From a virus: a DNA stretch of 25,538 nucleotides. The DNA lies in the IMG/VR virus record IMGVR_UViG_3300020189_002174, positions 1-25,538 of that record, one strand, 5' to 3'. A program made the translations under genes and the position numbers. Below the pieces are notes generated by a model. That model was not told where the DNA came from and ran no database searches. It was given only the letters and a program-made list of their open reading frames with translations. The first letter of the stretch is position 1. Each line of letters starts with the position of its first letter. Shown in pieces: positions 1 to 7,870 of this stretch.

Positions 1-262
1 CTGGAGAAGGTTCTTCTATTTCCTCCATCTCCATAGATATATCATCTTCAATCATGGTTTGAAATTGCTCCGCAGAAGATTTCATGCCGGACAACTCTTC
101 TTCGTAATCAAAAAATGTTTCAAATTTATCTTCTGGGTCAACCATTGTCTCTGGGCTAATCTTACTCATATCGCGCCTAGACATAGTTTTAACTTGCGCT
201 CTATTTTTTAGAGGCTTGCCTTCAATAAATTTTGTTCTGCTTTTTAATTTATTTGGATTCAT
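1..262 (-). CDS. Hypothetical acidic protein, 3' end beyond the window
   Basis: This is the first 87 codons of a gene that runs off the left edge. It starts at an ATG at 262 and stays open to base 1. The N-terminal 30 residues are basic (MNPNKLKSRTKF), and the rest is strongly acidic, ending in a Glu/Met-rich run. No domain is recognisable. It lies just after the terminator that closes the capsid operon, so it probably begins a separate transcript. No strong Shine-Dalgarno sequence is visible; the bases before the ATG read GAAGCATT. A structural role is only a guess from its position. Confidence 0.6.
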   Translation of the reverse strand, partial: MNPNKLKSRTKFIEGKPLKNRAQVKTMSRRDMSKISPETMVDPEDKFETFFDYEEELSGMKSSAEQFQTMIEDDISMEMEEIEEPSP

Positions 263-289
263 AATGCTTCATTATTATACTATATAATA
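263..289 (-). promoter_or_regulatory. Possible promoter for the leftmost gene
   Basis: Between the capsid terminator and the ATG at 262, the minus strand carries a perfect TATAAT at 279-274 in very AT-rich DNA. The terminator just upstream means the next gene needs its own promoter or read-through. No clear -35 element is visible, and TATAAT is common by chance in such DNA. Confidence 0.3.
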
Positions 290-324
290 ATATAAAAAGG
301 GCGCAGTATTTCTACTGCGCCCTT
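290..324 (-). terminator. Rho-independent terminator after the major capsid gene
   Basis: There is a perfect 12-bp stem, 297-308 paired with 313-324, with a 4-nt loop (309-312). On the minus strand the 3' arm is TACTGCGCCCTT and is followed at once by a T-rich tract. The stem begins 26 nt past the capsid stop codon. It is the most GC-rich hairpin in the window and has a classic intrinsic-terminator shape for minus-strand transcripts. Confidence 0.9.
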
Positions 325-349
325 AGCTTGAGATTATCTCAGCTTAGCA

Positions 350-1375
350 TTACGGGGTTACTGTAGTAGTACCCGTCGCAACACCACGGGGGTTGACAAT
401 GCCAACGCCGATGATCTCGTTAACAACCCAGCCAAGCTTAAGCTGCTTGGGCTCGTCAGCGGGAAGAACCTCAATGTCCTGACGGACAGGCATCACACCA
501 ACGAACTCGGGATCAGCGGTAGCAAAGCCACGGTTTACAGGAACAACCTTGGAGACGATAATATCGGCACCGAAGACGTGTCCGTAAAGACCGGTCTGTA
601 GAAGCTCACGCTGAGTGACAGGATCGACCTGTGAGTTTGCACCACCGGCAGATTCCCAGGTGAGAATGTCGGTGAACTCATTGATGTTGAGGAAGTACTT
701 AGAAGTAACTAGGTCCCAACGATCAATCTGTCTCTTAAGGTTAACAAGGCCGTCCTTCTCAAGGGCCGTGCCAACGCCACCGGGAGCAAGGTCAACCGCA
801 GCATTCTCGCCACCAAGCGCGCTGTCACCAGCGAACGTGAGGGCAGAGAAGACGTTGGCATCTTCCTGAGCCTGGATCTCCTGACGAGCCTTCTGCTGGG
901 CACGATCGATCACGTTGAAGCGACGACGCTTGACCTCAGCAATGCGGACGGTCGGGTTAGAAACAACCTCGAACTCAGGGATGGTCACCCTATCGCCAAA
1001 GACGCGGGACTCGGGAGCAGCACCGTTGCTGGAAACAACAACAGCAGCTACGTCGATATCACGGTCGTAGACGGGGAGAGCACCCTGGGGTAGAGGATCG
1101 ACAACTAGAGCCTTGCGAGCAACACCCTGATAGTCGAGGTTTCTGCGGATTGGGTTAGCCATTGCCTGACCGAGAGCAATCTTGCCCTCCTGGGTCATAA
1201 GCGCCTGCTTGATCATCTCGTCGCGCTGGCCATCATTTAGAGAGGGAGCGGCAGCCTGAGCAGAGCTAGAGGGCTGTAGATCCTCAATGATGGAAGCGTA
1301 CTTGACAATCTGAGATAAAGCCTCAGCAACATTGGAGGCATTGATTTCACCATGTGTATTAAATAGATTTGACAT
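350..1375 (-). CDS. Major capsid protein (HK97-fold type)
   Basis: This is the probable shell subunit of the icosahedral head, 341 aa. Residues about 75-180 (NPIRRNLDYQGVARKALVV, then PVYDRDIDVAAVV and ESRVFGDRVTIPEFEV) and the C-terminal YGHVFGADIIVSKVVPV and LGWVVNEIIGVGI stretches look like major capsid proteins of large tailed phages. I recognise them from family resemblance, not from a search. The helical, charged first 70 residues resemble a removable delta-domain and contain IVKYAS (23-28), a candidate cleavage site. The start is firm: TAATAGGAGGATAAAATG gives a perfect AGGAGG, overlapping the end of the 206-aa gene region. The gene is unusually G+C-rich for this window (35 of 60 bases in 601-660 by hand count), suggesting selection for high expression. 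It is the last gene before a strong terminator. Confidence 0.88.
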   Translation of the reverse strand: MSNLFNTHGEINASNVAEALSQIVKYASIIEDLQPSSSAQAAAPSLNDGQRDEMIKQALMTQEGKIALGQAMANPIRRNLDYQGVARKALVVDPLPQGALPVYDRDIDVAAVVVSSNGAAPESRVFGDRVTIPEFEVVSNPTVRIAEVKRRRFNVIDRAQQKARQEIQAQEDANVFSALTFAGDSALGGENAAVDLAPGGVGTALEKDGLVNLKRQIDRWDLVTSKYFLNINEFTDILTWESAGGANSQVDPVTQRELLQTGLYGHVFGADIIVSKVVPVNRGFATADPEFVGVMPVRQDIEVLPADEPKQLKLGWVVNEIIGVGIVNPRGVATGTTTVTP

Positions 1376-1387
1376 TTTATCCTCCTA

Positions 1388-2008
1388 TTATGCCTGTGCG
1401 TTACCGGTGTAGAATACCGCTATAAACTCAGCTACAGACGGCTCGCCTACAGCAGATGCGGTGGTTGAGACTAATGACGTATCTGTCATAGCTCCGACTG
1501 AAATTGCAACCTGGTCACCACCGAGTGCCGCACCGCCAAGTAGGCCGTTAGCATCAGCGTGAACTGGAAGGTTTAGGGCAAGCCCGCTTAGAGGGGTTCC
1601 TGAATCGTCAGCAGCGGCACCACTAACGCCGTAAAGGCCGGCCATAGCCCAAACCGTGACCTTTCCTGAGGCACGATCAGTTGAGGGGCCGAGAACGACA
1701 GCGCCATTGACCTGAGTTGCCTGACCAGCATTCTGGCCGATTAGTGAACCAAAAAGAGTGCCATACTCTTCCGTGCCCTCGTCGGCAAGGCCGCCAAGTG
1801 AGCCGGCAGTTCTTGTGGCTACAGAGAAGGTTACAGTACCTGCTCCAGAATAGGGGCCGGGTTCGCCAACGTCAGCAGCGTAACCCTCGGTGCCGCCCGC
1901 AGCCTCAAGCTGAACATACTCGCCACCCTCAAGGGTGCCGGCGTCTGCATCAGCAAGGTCGAACATGCCGAGGGGTCTTAAACTTGGATTTAATAGTTTT
2001 AAAGCCAT
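1388..2008 (-). CDS. Probable head decoration or minor capsid protein
   Basis: This 206-aa protein is rich in Gly, Ala, Ser and Thr, with almost no Lys or Cys and no coiled coil. That composition is typical of beta-rich phage surface or decoration proteins. It begins MALKLLNPSLRPLGMFDLAD. No enzymatic motif is visible. It lies 12 nt upstream of the capsid gene on the same transcript and shares its elevated G+C, as expected for an abundant virion protein. Its own AGGAG lies 8 nt before the ATG. The decoration role rests on position, composition and likely abundance. A head fibre or other capsid accessory protein is equally possible. Confidence 0.6.
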   Translation of the reverse strand: MALKLLNPSLRPLGMFDLADADAGTLEGGEYVQLEAAGGTEGYAADVGEPGPYSGAGTVTFSVATRTAGSLGGLADEGTEEYGTLFGSLIGQNAGQATQVNGAVVLGPSTDRASGKVTVWAMAGLYGVSGAAADDSGTPLSGLALNLPVHADANGLLGGAALGGDQVAISVGAMTDTSLVSTTASAVGEPSVAEFIAVFYTGNAQA

Positions 2009-2040
2009 TTTAATTCTCCTGAATTATTTTAAAAAATTTT

Positions 2041-2065
2041 AATATATTTAACCATTAAATATATT
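2041..2065 (-). repeat. AT-only inverted repeat before the decoration gene
   Basis: Perfect 10-bp arms, AATATATTTA (2041-2050) and TAAATATATT (2056-2065), surround a 5-nt loop just past the stop of the 696-aa gene. On the minus strand a T-rich stretch follows. The stem has no G-C pairs, so it would be a weak terminator. It could instead be an mRNA-processing or promoter-region element that lets the decoration and capsid genes be expressed more strongly than upstream genes. Confidence 0.35.
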
Positions 2066-2067
2066 GT

Positions 2068-4158
2068 CTAGGTTTTACTTGATTTAATCAACAAGTTCTT
2101 TAACTTAGCGTATCTAGATGTAAAGTTGCCGGTGGGTGCGCTCAAGGCCACATCCTCTAACTTCTCTTTTTGCTCCAAACCATTTTCAACCAATCCGCCG
2201 TTACCCATTGCATCAGATACTCTGATTGCTTTTGGATGCGCCGAAAGAGTTAAATCTCGGCCTGTTTCATCATGAAGTTTGTATAGCTCCTCGTAATCTC
2301 GATTTCTATTTTCCGATTCAGCATCATACAGTCTACCTAGACCTGTAAAATATTCTCGGAGAGTTTTGTCTTCGTTAGCTAGATCCTTTACGGCATCTTT
2401 AACGTAAGACTTTGATACTTCATCAGCTTTCTTAAGCAGATTAGTATCGTTATTTAACTGATTATTAGTAGAATTTAATGAAAATTCTTTTAATTGTGAA
2501 ATTTTTTCGAATCTGTCTGAAGTATCAGAGGCCCTTCTTCTTTCTTTGCGTTTCATTCTTCTCTGCTCCCTGGATAGGTTTTTGTCAGAAAAACCACTTA
2601 CACCTCTTCTACCAGACGTTCCTTTTCCAAGATCATATCTGCGGGATCGCCTTTTTCTGTAAAGACCTTTTTCCAGAATCTCTTCTGCAGCCTCATTGAG
2701 GGCATGCTGCTTTGATGGCATAGAGCCCTCAAGGGACATGTAGATCGGCAGGCCAGTCTTTCTGTTGTTTAAAGCTTCCATTAGAATGTCTAAATTTACG
2801 GACTGCAAAGCTGGATCATCGATATCCAAGCCTCCGGCCTTATCTGTCATAAAGACATAATTCATTCCCTCAAATGGCTCGGGTAGCTTGTACGCCCTTT
2901 CTTTGTTGTATTTATTTGCAAAATACTTAAGTTTCTTGTCTGTAATCGCGGGGTCACTTAGTATTTCTTGAATTTTATCATAATCATCATTAATAAAGGC
3001 TCTTTCGGCATCAACTTCGGCCGGATCTATTGTCACGACATCTCTGCCTGGATCGGGATCCCTAGTATACTCCCCTCCGCCTTCGTCATCTTCCCCATAG
3101 AAGTAGCTATAGGCGCCATAGCCTATAGCTACTGCGCCAAGAACATAAGCGGCTTTCTTTAGGGCTCCAAGGGCAGTTAGGCCTGCGCCATATTTGGCAA
3201 GTTCGGACGCTAGACTCTCCGTATTGCTTGCCGCCTTCTTTGCCTGAGCCTTATAGAGCTTGTCAAGCTGCTCGAATTTTTCTCTAGTTATCTTGTTTTC
3301 ATTCATTAGTCTTTCAATAGAGGCCCTTCCCTTGGCAAATTCCTCTGCTTGAAGTCTTCTTATTTCAACCAATTGCTCCGTAAGCTCGTTTACCTTTGTA
3401 TAATCTCCGCTTTCGGCTAACTCCAAAAGTCTCTTTTCAAGCTCTTTAAGCCTTTCAGTAAGTCTGGCTAACTCATCCAGATGTCCTGAGGCTGTTGCTG
3501 CATCTACTATATCGCCTGCGTCAATATTAGTGGTAACTTTGACCTCGGTTGCAACATCTACGTCATCGGCGACTTCAGAGGGCTTTATTGTGCCTCCCCC
3601 TGGAGTTTCATTAACTTGCTTCCAGGTTATCTTGATGCCATCTTCTGGCGGCGATTTTAATAGCCTAAGATATTGCTCCTGATATCTTGGATCCATTATA
3701 TTTTCTGAAGCCAACTCCTGATTTAGATCTAAAAGCTTCTGGAGCGCAGGGTGGCCTTCTTCCAAATCTCCAGCGCCTTTACTTTGTAAAATTAATAATT
3801 CATGGAACTTATCAACATTTTCCGCCGAACCGAAAAGACCACTTATAGCATCTTCATCAAAAATCTCTTTTACAGCCGCGCCATGAGAATTCGCAACATC
3901 AGCAGCGTCGTCAAGAAACTTTGTAACATCAGCACCAGGGTTTATTTTGATATTCGTAACCCCCTCAAAGGTTTTAGCTCCTTTTCTGCCAATATGTTTG
4001 AGTATATCTTCGCCACTTTCAATAAATTTTACCAAAGTAGTAAAAGAAGCCTCTTTGGTCAAGCCTGCCTTATTGGAGTCTTTTTTACCTAAATAAGAAG
4101 AAAGAGTTTGAGCATAAGAGTCAAATAAATCAGATTTTGAGGTTTTATTTATTCGCAT
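2068..4158 (-). CDS. Head-module protein with coiled coil, one membrane segment and a basic patch
   Basis: I do not recognise this 696-aa protein. In order it shows: a mostly helical N-terminal region with TKEAS at 34-38; a charged heptad-like coiled coil at about 225-300; one hydrophobic Gly/Ala-rich segment at about 334-355 (VLGAVAIGYGAYSYF) that could span a membrane; an acidic, Gly-rich linker; and a dense Arg/Lys patch at about 501-543 (RKRRSRR and REQRRMKRKERRR) that could bind nucleic acid. There is no signal peptide. The start ATG overlaps the end of the 131-aa gene by 10 bp, so translation is probably coupled. Possible roles are an internal head protein, an ejected protein or a portal-associated core protein. 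None can be chosen from sequence alone. Confidence 0.75.
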   Translation of the reverse strand: MRINKTSKSDLFDSYAQTLSSYLGKKDSNKAGLTKEASFTTLVKFIESGEDILKHIGRKGAKTFEGVTNIKINPGADVTKFLDDAADVANSHGAAVKEIFDEDAISGLFGSAENVDKFHELLILQSKGAGDLEEGHPALQKLLDLNQELASENIMDPRYQEQYLRLLKSPPEDGIKITWKQVNETPGGGTIKPSEVADDVDVATEVKVTTNIDAGDIVDAATASGHLDELARLTERLKELEKRLLELAESGDYTKVNELTEQLVEIRRLQAEEFAKGRASIERLMNENKITREKFEQLDKLYKAQAKKAASNTESLASELAKYGAGLTALGALKKAAYVLGAVAIGYGAYSYFYGEDDEGGGEYTRDPDPGRDVVTIDPAEVDAERAFINDDYDKIQEILSDPAITDKKLKYFANKYNKERAYKLPEPFEGMNYVFMTDKAGGLDIDDPALQSVNLDILMEALNNRKTGLPIYMSLEGSMPSKQHALNEAAEEILEKGLYRKRRSRRYDLGKGTSGRRGVSGFSDKNLSREQRRMKRKERRRASDTSDRFEKISQLKEFSLNSTNNQLNNDTNLLKKADEVSKSYVKDAVKDLANEDKTLREYFTGLGRLYDAESENRNRDYEELYKLHDETGRDLTLSAHPKAIRVSDAMGNGGLVENGLEQKEKLEDVALSAPTGNFTSRYAKLKNLLIKSSKT

Positions 4159-4544
4159 TTTACTTCCGGCTCCAATATTTCATCTATTGTTCTTTCTATT
4201 TTATAAGCCAGCTTGTAGTCGCCCTTTTCTATTGCAAGCTTTGCCATAGAGGTTAGCTCTTCCACAATTTCACCAAAGGTTTCGTCAGAAGCTTCATCGT
4301 CTAGCTCTTCGTCATCGGCAGACGACAAAGCTGAGTCTAGTCTTTCGGCAGCGCTGGCAGCCTCATTTGCAGAATCTGCAAGCCGCTTCATTGCATCAGC
4401 TTTTTGATCTGTTGTAGACTCGGCAATTTTTGCAGAAAGAATGTCAGCTCTTTTTATTGTTTCAATTACCCTAGTTTCTAGTTCAGAAAAAACTTCACTA
4501 TTACTAAAGTTTGCTAAATCTTCTTTGCTCCAAAGGTTTTTCAT
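4149..4544 (-). CDS. Small acidic helical protein, unknown function
   Basis: This 131-aa protein is predicted to be almost wholly alpha-helical. Ala, Glu, Asp and Ser dominate, with an acidic run at about 76-90. Residues 99-124 (SMAKLAIEKGDYKLAYKIER and what follows) resemble the helical-hairpin motif seen in several other proteins here. AGAGAG precedes the ATG at a usable distance. The gene overlaps the 696-aa gene by 10 bp, so the two are probably made together. There are no catalytic residues or membrane segments. A chaperone or scaffolding accessory to its neighbour is a guess. Confidence 0.7.
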   Translation of the reverse strand: MKNLWSKEDLANFSNSEVFSELETRVIETIKRADILSAKIAESTTDQKADAMKRLADSANEAASAAERLDSALSSADDEELDDEASDETFGEIVEELTSMAKLAIEKGDYKLAYKIERTIDEILEPEVKCE

Positions 4545-4589
4545 TGTATAATCTCTCTTTTTAATTTAAATAATAATTAGTAGTTTAAA

Positions 4590-5282
4590 TTATAGTAACA
4601 TAAATTCAAGAGTACCGATGGCAGCAGAGGGTGGGCCGGTACAAAGTGCGACACCAGGATGGGTATCTGTTGGCTGTGCAGAAGTAAGCTTTCCATCTAG
4701 ACCGACGAAAAGTGTGCAATTTATTGGATAAACTTGAGTGGTATCAAACTGATCAGTTGCGTAAATTCCACGCTGATAGTGGATCGTTACTCTTCCGCTG
4801 CCGACAGTTGTATCATCGCCCGGCTTGCCAGCAATCCTATAGATGTAATTTGTAACAACTCTAAAGCTATCGTTTTCACCATCTCCATCTGCATCATAAT
4901 TTAGTTCTGTGCCAGCAGGAATCGTTATAATTCCATTTACAACATTTAGAATAACAGAGATAGTTGCGGTAAAACTATTTTCGATAATATTAGGAAACTC
5001 TAAGACTCCAGTTACATCAACGGTACTAACTCTTTTGCCATTTCCATCTATAGTCGAAGACTGTGCATCAACTATTACGATCTCATCAACCTGGGGCTTT
5101 GTAAAAGCATTTGTTCTTACGTCGTCAATTATTCCTAGCGGAGCAGTGCCATCACTAATACCGGCAACAATATCGTTGCCTATCAGCCCTAGTTGGGCAA
5201 ACATCCCTGGCTCAAATTCTGCAGTTGGATCAACCGACAGACTCATAGGCAGTGCATTGCCAGTATGAATAACTTTAAGCAT
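4590..5282 (-). CDS. Probable virion structural protein with calcium-loop-like motif
   Basis: This 230-aa protein looks beta-rich and may be a decoration or fibre-like virion protein. The N-terminal part (HTGNALPMSLSVDPTAEF, then PGMFAQLGLIGND) and the C-terminal part (YPINCTLFVGLDGKLTS, then THPGVALCTGPP) resemble small structural proteins of uncultured large phages, from memory only. Residues 130-138, DADGDGEND, match an EF-hand/dockerin-like D-x-D-x-D-G calcium loop. It is the first gene after the terminator at 5335-5365, so it probably starts the operon that ends with the capsid gene. GGAG lies about 7 nt before the ATG. It is separated from the 131-aa gene by 45 AT-rich bases containing an inverted repeat. 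Confidence 0.65.
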   Translation of the reverse strand: MLKVIHTGNALPMSLSVDPTAEFEPGMFAQLGLIGNDIVAGISDGTAPLGIIDDVRTNAFTKPQVDEIVIVDAQSSTIDGNGKRVSTVDVTGVLEFPNIIENSFTATISVILNVVNGIITIPAGTELNYDADGDGENDSFRVVTNYIYRIAGKPGDDTTVGSGRVTIHYQRGIYATDQFDTTQVYPINCTLFVGLDGKLTSAQPTDTHPGVALCTGPPSAAIGTLEFMLL

Positions 5283-5334
5283 TTAAAAATCTCCAGTTAT
5301 ACAATGTATACACATTACATTATATATTATTAAT
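5283..5334 (-). promoter_or_regulatory. Probable promoter region of the capsid operon
   Basis: This gap lies between a strong terminator and the 230-aa gene, so a promoter is expected. On the minus strand there is a perfect TATAAT at 5324-5319. Downstream of it is an odd-length palindrome, TATACAATGTATA on the plus strand (5298-5310), with perfect 6-bp arms around one base. The palindrome could be an operator or chance in AT-rich DNA. No convincing -35 box is seen, which would fit a phage-modified or sigma-appropriated late promoter. Confidence 0.4.
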
Positions 5335-5365
5335 AAAAAAGGGGAGGAATTAAATTCCTCCCCTT
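5335..5365 (-). terminator. Rho-independent terminator after the scaffold operon
   Basis: An 11-bp stem, 5339-5349 paired with 5355-5365, has a 5-nt loop. On the minus strand the 3' arm TTCCTCCCCTT runs into a run of T. It sits about 30 nt beyond the stop of the 181-aa gene. It divides the protease/scaffold transcript from the capsid transcript. Confidence 0.88.
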
Positions 5366-5395
5366 ATTATACTGAAAATAAGCTGATATAGTTAA

Positions 5396-5941
5396 TTAAG
5401 AATTCTTTATTCTAGAAAGAGTAACTCTAACCATATCTGCAGAAAGATCATCACCAGAAGCTTCTAGATCGCTGGCGATCTTATTAAGCTCATTAGATAT
5501 CTGGCTTTTTCTGCTAGCTTCTTTTTTTAGATCTTCCATTATGCTGAGAGCAGTGGCCTCTACGACATCGGCAGCAAATGACTCACTCTTGCCCCTTAGG
5601 CTTGCAGCTATTTTGCTTAGACCGCTCATTATGCTCGCATGCTTATCATCAAGATCATTGTGATCATATGCGTTAAGCTCATCGACGGCTTCATCGAGTG
5701 AATCAGAGGCCATATCAGCACCCTCATCAGCCGAGTTTACCATCATATCAGCAATATGATCCTCTAGCTCGCTATCTTCACCACTGTCCTCTAGATCCGC
5801 TGCTTCATCGGTAAACTCTGATTCCATAGCAGACTTTTCAAGGCCCTTGCTTACGGAAGGCTCCTCTGCTGGCTTGCCCTGCCCAAGAATCTTTGCAAAT
5901 TCTTGAGCAAGAAAATCTCCATTTGACTTTAAACTATGCAT
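5396..5941 (-). CDS. Acidic helical protein, possible scaffold or core partner
   Basis: This 181-aa protein is strongly acidic in the middle (about 45-95) and helical at the C-terminus. Residues 108-137 (LSKIAASLRGKSESFAADVV and onwards) and 152-181 (LNKIASDLEASGDDLSADMV and onwards) align with each other, so the C-terminal half is an imperfect tandem duplication. Three K-x-A-S motifs occur (100-103, 140-143, 154-157), plus EKSAM near residue 35. It follows the protease/scaffold gene by 12 nt, with AAGGAAG before its ATG, and is last before a terminator. Position, acidity and repeated candidate cleavage sites suggest an internal prohead core protein. This is inference; no family is recognised. 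Confidence 0.7.
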   Translation of the reverse strand: MHSLKSNGDFLAQEFAKILGQGKPAEEPSVSKGLEKSAMESEFTDEAADLEDSGEDSELEDHIADMMVNSADEGADMASDSLDEAVDELNAYDHNDLDDKHASIMSGLSKIAASLRGKSESFAADVVEATALSIMEDLKKEASRKSQISNELNKIASDLEASGDDLSADMVRVTLSRIKNS

Positions 5942-5953
5942 AATGTACTTCCT

Positions 5954-7870
5954 TTAATCCCAAAGATTTGACAGTGCATCTGCAGTTAGAACGCTTGAAG
6001 CAGCCCTGGAGCCAGAATCATCCTCTACGCCAATGTTTACTCCGCCGAGATCTGAGGCAATTTTAACAGACTTAACAGGCCTCGCGCTCGCGATACTCCT
6101 CTTGAAGGACTCAAAGGCCCTGTCATCAAAGTCCATGATCTCATCAACCTGCTTATCTAGAGCAGTCTTGGTGGTGGGAAGGAGGCCCTTTCTCTGCATA
6201 TCAAGACCGACATCATAAGCCCTTCTGAGCTTGACTCTGTAAGACTCTCTTGCTTCGTCTTCTTCAGCCTTCTTCATCTTAGAGGCAAGAGCCTTCTTTA
6301 ATTCATTGTTCTTATCAGCTGCCTCAGCAGCAATCGGTCCGTCAGCAGCATGATCTTCGTCAGCAGCATGATCTTCGTCAGCAGCATGATCTTCGTCAGC
6401 AGCATGATCTTCGTCAGCAGCATGATCCATTGACTCCTTTAATATAGACTCTCTGGCGTGCTTTCTGCTGGCCAAAACTCTGTCCTCGGACTGCTTTAGA
6501 AGAGCTTCACGCCTATTTTTGCGAAGCTCCATGGCAGCGGCGATCAGCCCGCCCACACCATCATCAGCATGGTCCTCTTCATCTTTCGCCATATCTGCGT
6601 CGTCAGTCATGCAATCAGCATCATTTTCCACATCTTCTGCGTAAGATGCGGCATCATCCATGTGATCCATACCCATGTGCTCTTTCATCGCCATAGCCAC
6701 AGAAACAAGCCCCTTGACTTCACCGGAAATCTGATCTGCATCTCTAACAGCCTCCCCAGCAAGCTTTCTAAACTCCTTGGCCTGAGCGGATGAAAGCTTA
6801 GAAATATTATCATAAGTTTCACCGACCATGGCAAGCTCATCAGCTGAGCTGTCTAGCTTTGCAAAAGCAACCTTAAGGTTATTAAGAACCTGGTTTGATA
6901 GCGCAGTCATCTCTGATTCAACCTGCTCCTCGCCCTTGTCTTTGCCAGTGAACACGTTTACATCAACATCAGCCATTCTCTGATCCTGAAGCTCATCGAC
7001 AAGATCTCTTACCTCGTCAATCATTCTCTCCATGTCAGAGAGCCTGCCATCAATAGCTGCAGCGGGATCCTCCTCCTCGGCCTCTTCGTCGCCAAGCGGC
7101 GCGTCATCCATCGGAGGAGCCTCGGGCATATCCATAGGGGGTGCCTCAGGCATATCCATCGGAGGTGCTTCAGCAGGAGCGTCGGCCTCAGGGGCTTCTA
7201 GCTCAAGATCCTGAGCGGACTTAAGAAGGCTGGAAACAGTAGCAAGTCCAGCCTCTCTGATCTGGCTGCAGACCTCCTTGCCATACTCGCGGCTTCTTAG
7301 CCAATCCCAGTTATCATTTAGCTCAGGGCCAAAAATTTCGGAAGCCTTAGCCTGAATTACCTTTTTGTCTCCGGCGAACACCTGGAAAACAGAATTTGCT
7401 CTATCGACAGAGCCTGCACCACTTCTCTTAACGAGGAAACGAGTGCTTAGGGCTGGACCATTATAAGCTGCTCTGCTAACCTTTTCTTTTGTCTCGGAGT
7501 CACCGGGGAACATCCCAGAGTCACCACCCATATTACCGGTCTGATGCATCTGCTTATCGTGGTCCCAAGAGTACTGCTCACTCTTGTAGGTATTGGGCTC
7601 GCGACCCTCGGCCCCACCCTGCATGTAAGCCATTCTCTTGAGCCTTCTTTCCTTTAGCTCAGCACGGCTAAGCTTTTCCTTTACCTCGGAATCACCCGGT
7701 ACCATGCCAGAATCACCACCTAGATTTGCATCCTGATGCATCTGCTTATCGTGATCCCAGGAATACTGCTCACTCTTATAGGTGTTGGGCTCGGCACCCT
7801 CAGATCCGCCCTGCATGTAAGCGATGCGACGGCGAAGCTCAGCTCTCTTCTTTAATCTTGACTCGTTCAT
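5954..7870 (-). CDS. Nested scaffold protein, in-frame internal start
   Basis: This is a probable separate product of 638 aa (MNESRLKKRAELRRRIAYMQ onward), identical to residues 443-1080 of the protease fusion. The ATG at 7870 is preceded on the minus strand by GGAGGACATT, a near-perfect Shine-Dalgarno with 4 nt before the ATG. That is much stronger than the site of the full-length gene. Downstream codons are richer in G+C (31 of 60 bases at 7201-7260) than the upstream linker (20 of 60 at 8101-8160), consistent with independent high expression. In lambda, scaffold Nu3 is made from an in-frame start within protease gene C, and herpesvirus UL26.5 is nested in UL26. Such nesting supplies many scaffolds per protease. 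The internal start itself is inferred. Confidence 0.7.
   Translation of the reverse strand: MNESRLKKRAELRRRIAYMQGGSEGAEPNTYKSEQYSWDHDKQMHQDANLGGDSGMVPGDSEVKEKLSRAELKERRLKRMAYMQGGAEGREPNTYKSEQYSWDHDKQMHQTGNMGGDSGMFPGDSETKEKVSRAAYNGPALSTRFLVKRSGAGSVDRANSVFQVFAGDKKVIQAKASEIFGPELNDNWDWLRSREYGKEVCSQIREAGLATVSSLLKSAQDLELEAPEADAPAEAPPMDMPEAPPMDMPEAPPMDDAPLGDEEAEEEDPAAAIDGRLSDMERMIDEVRDLVDELQDQRMADVDVNVFTGKDKGEEQVESEMTALSNQVLNNLKVAFAKLDSSADELAMVGETYDNISKLSSAQAKEFRKLAGEAVRDADQISGEVKGLVSVAMAMKEHMGMDHMDDAASYAEDVENDADCMTDDADMAKDEEDHADDGVGGLIAAAMELRKNRREALLKQSEDRVLASRKHARESILKESMDHAADEDHAADEDHAADEDHAADEDHAADGPIAAEAADKNNELKKALASKMKKAEEDEARESYRVKLRRAYDVGLDMQRKGLLPTTKTALDKQVDEIMDFDDRAFESFKRSIASARPVKSVKIASDLGGVNIGVEDDSGSRAASSVLTADALSNLWD

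Noticed and set aside
4563-4591. AT-only inverted repeat (arms AATTTAAA and TTTAAATT) as a terminator
   Set aside because: The 8-bp stem has no G-C pairs and a long loop with no clean T tract; expected by chance in AT-rich spacers.
6341-6427. Short direct repeats as a CRISPR array
   Set aside because: The 18-bp units are contiguous with no spacers and continue a coding frame (DHAADE).
7032-7214. Plus-strand Ser/Gly/Ala-rich open frame
   Set aside because: It is the antisense shadow of the scaffold Pro/Met/Asp repeat and has no ribosome site. All supported genes are on the minus strand.
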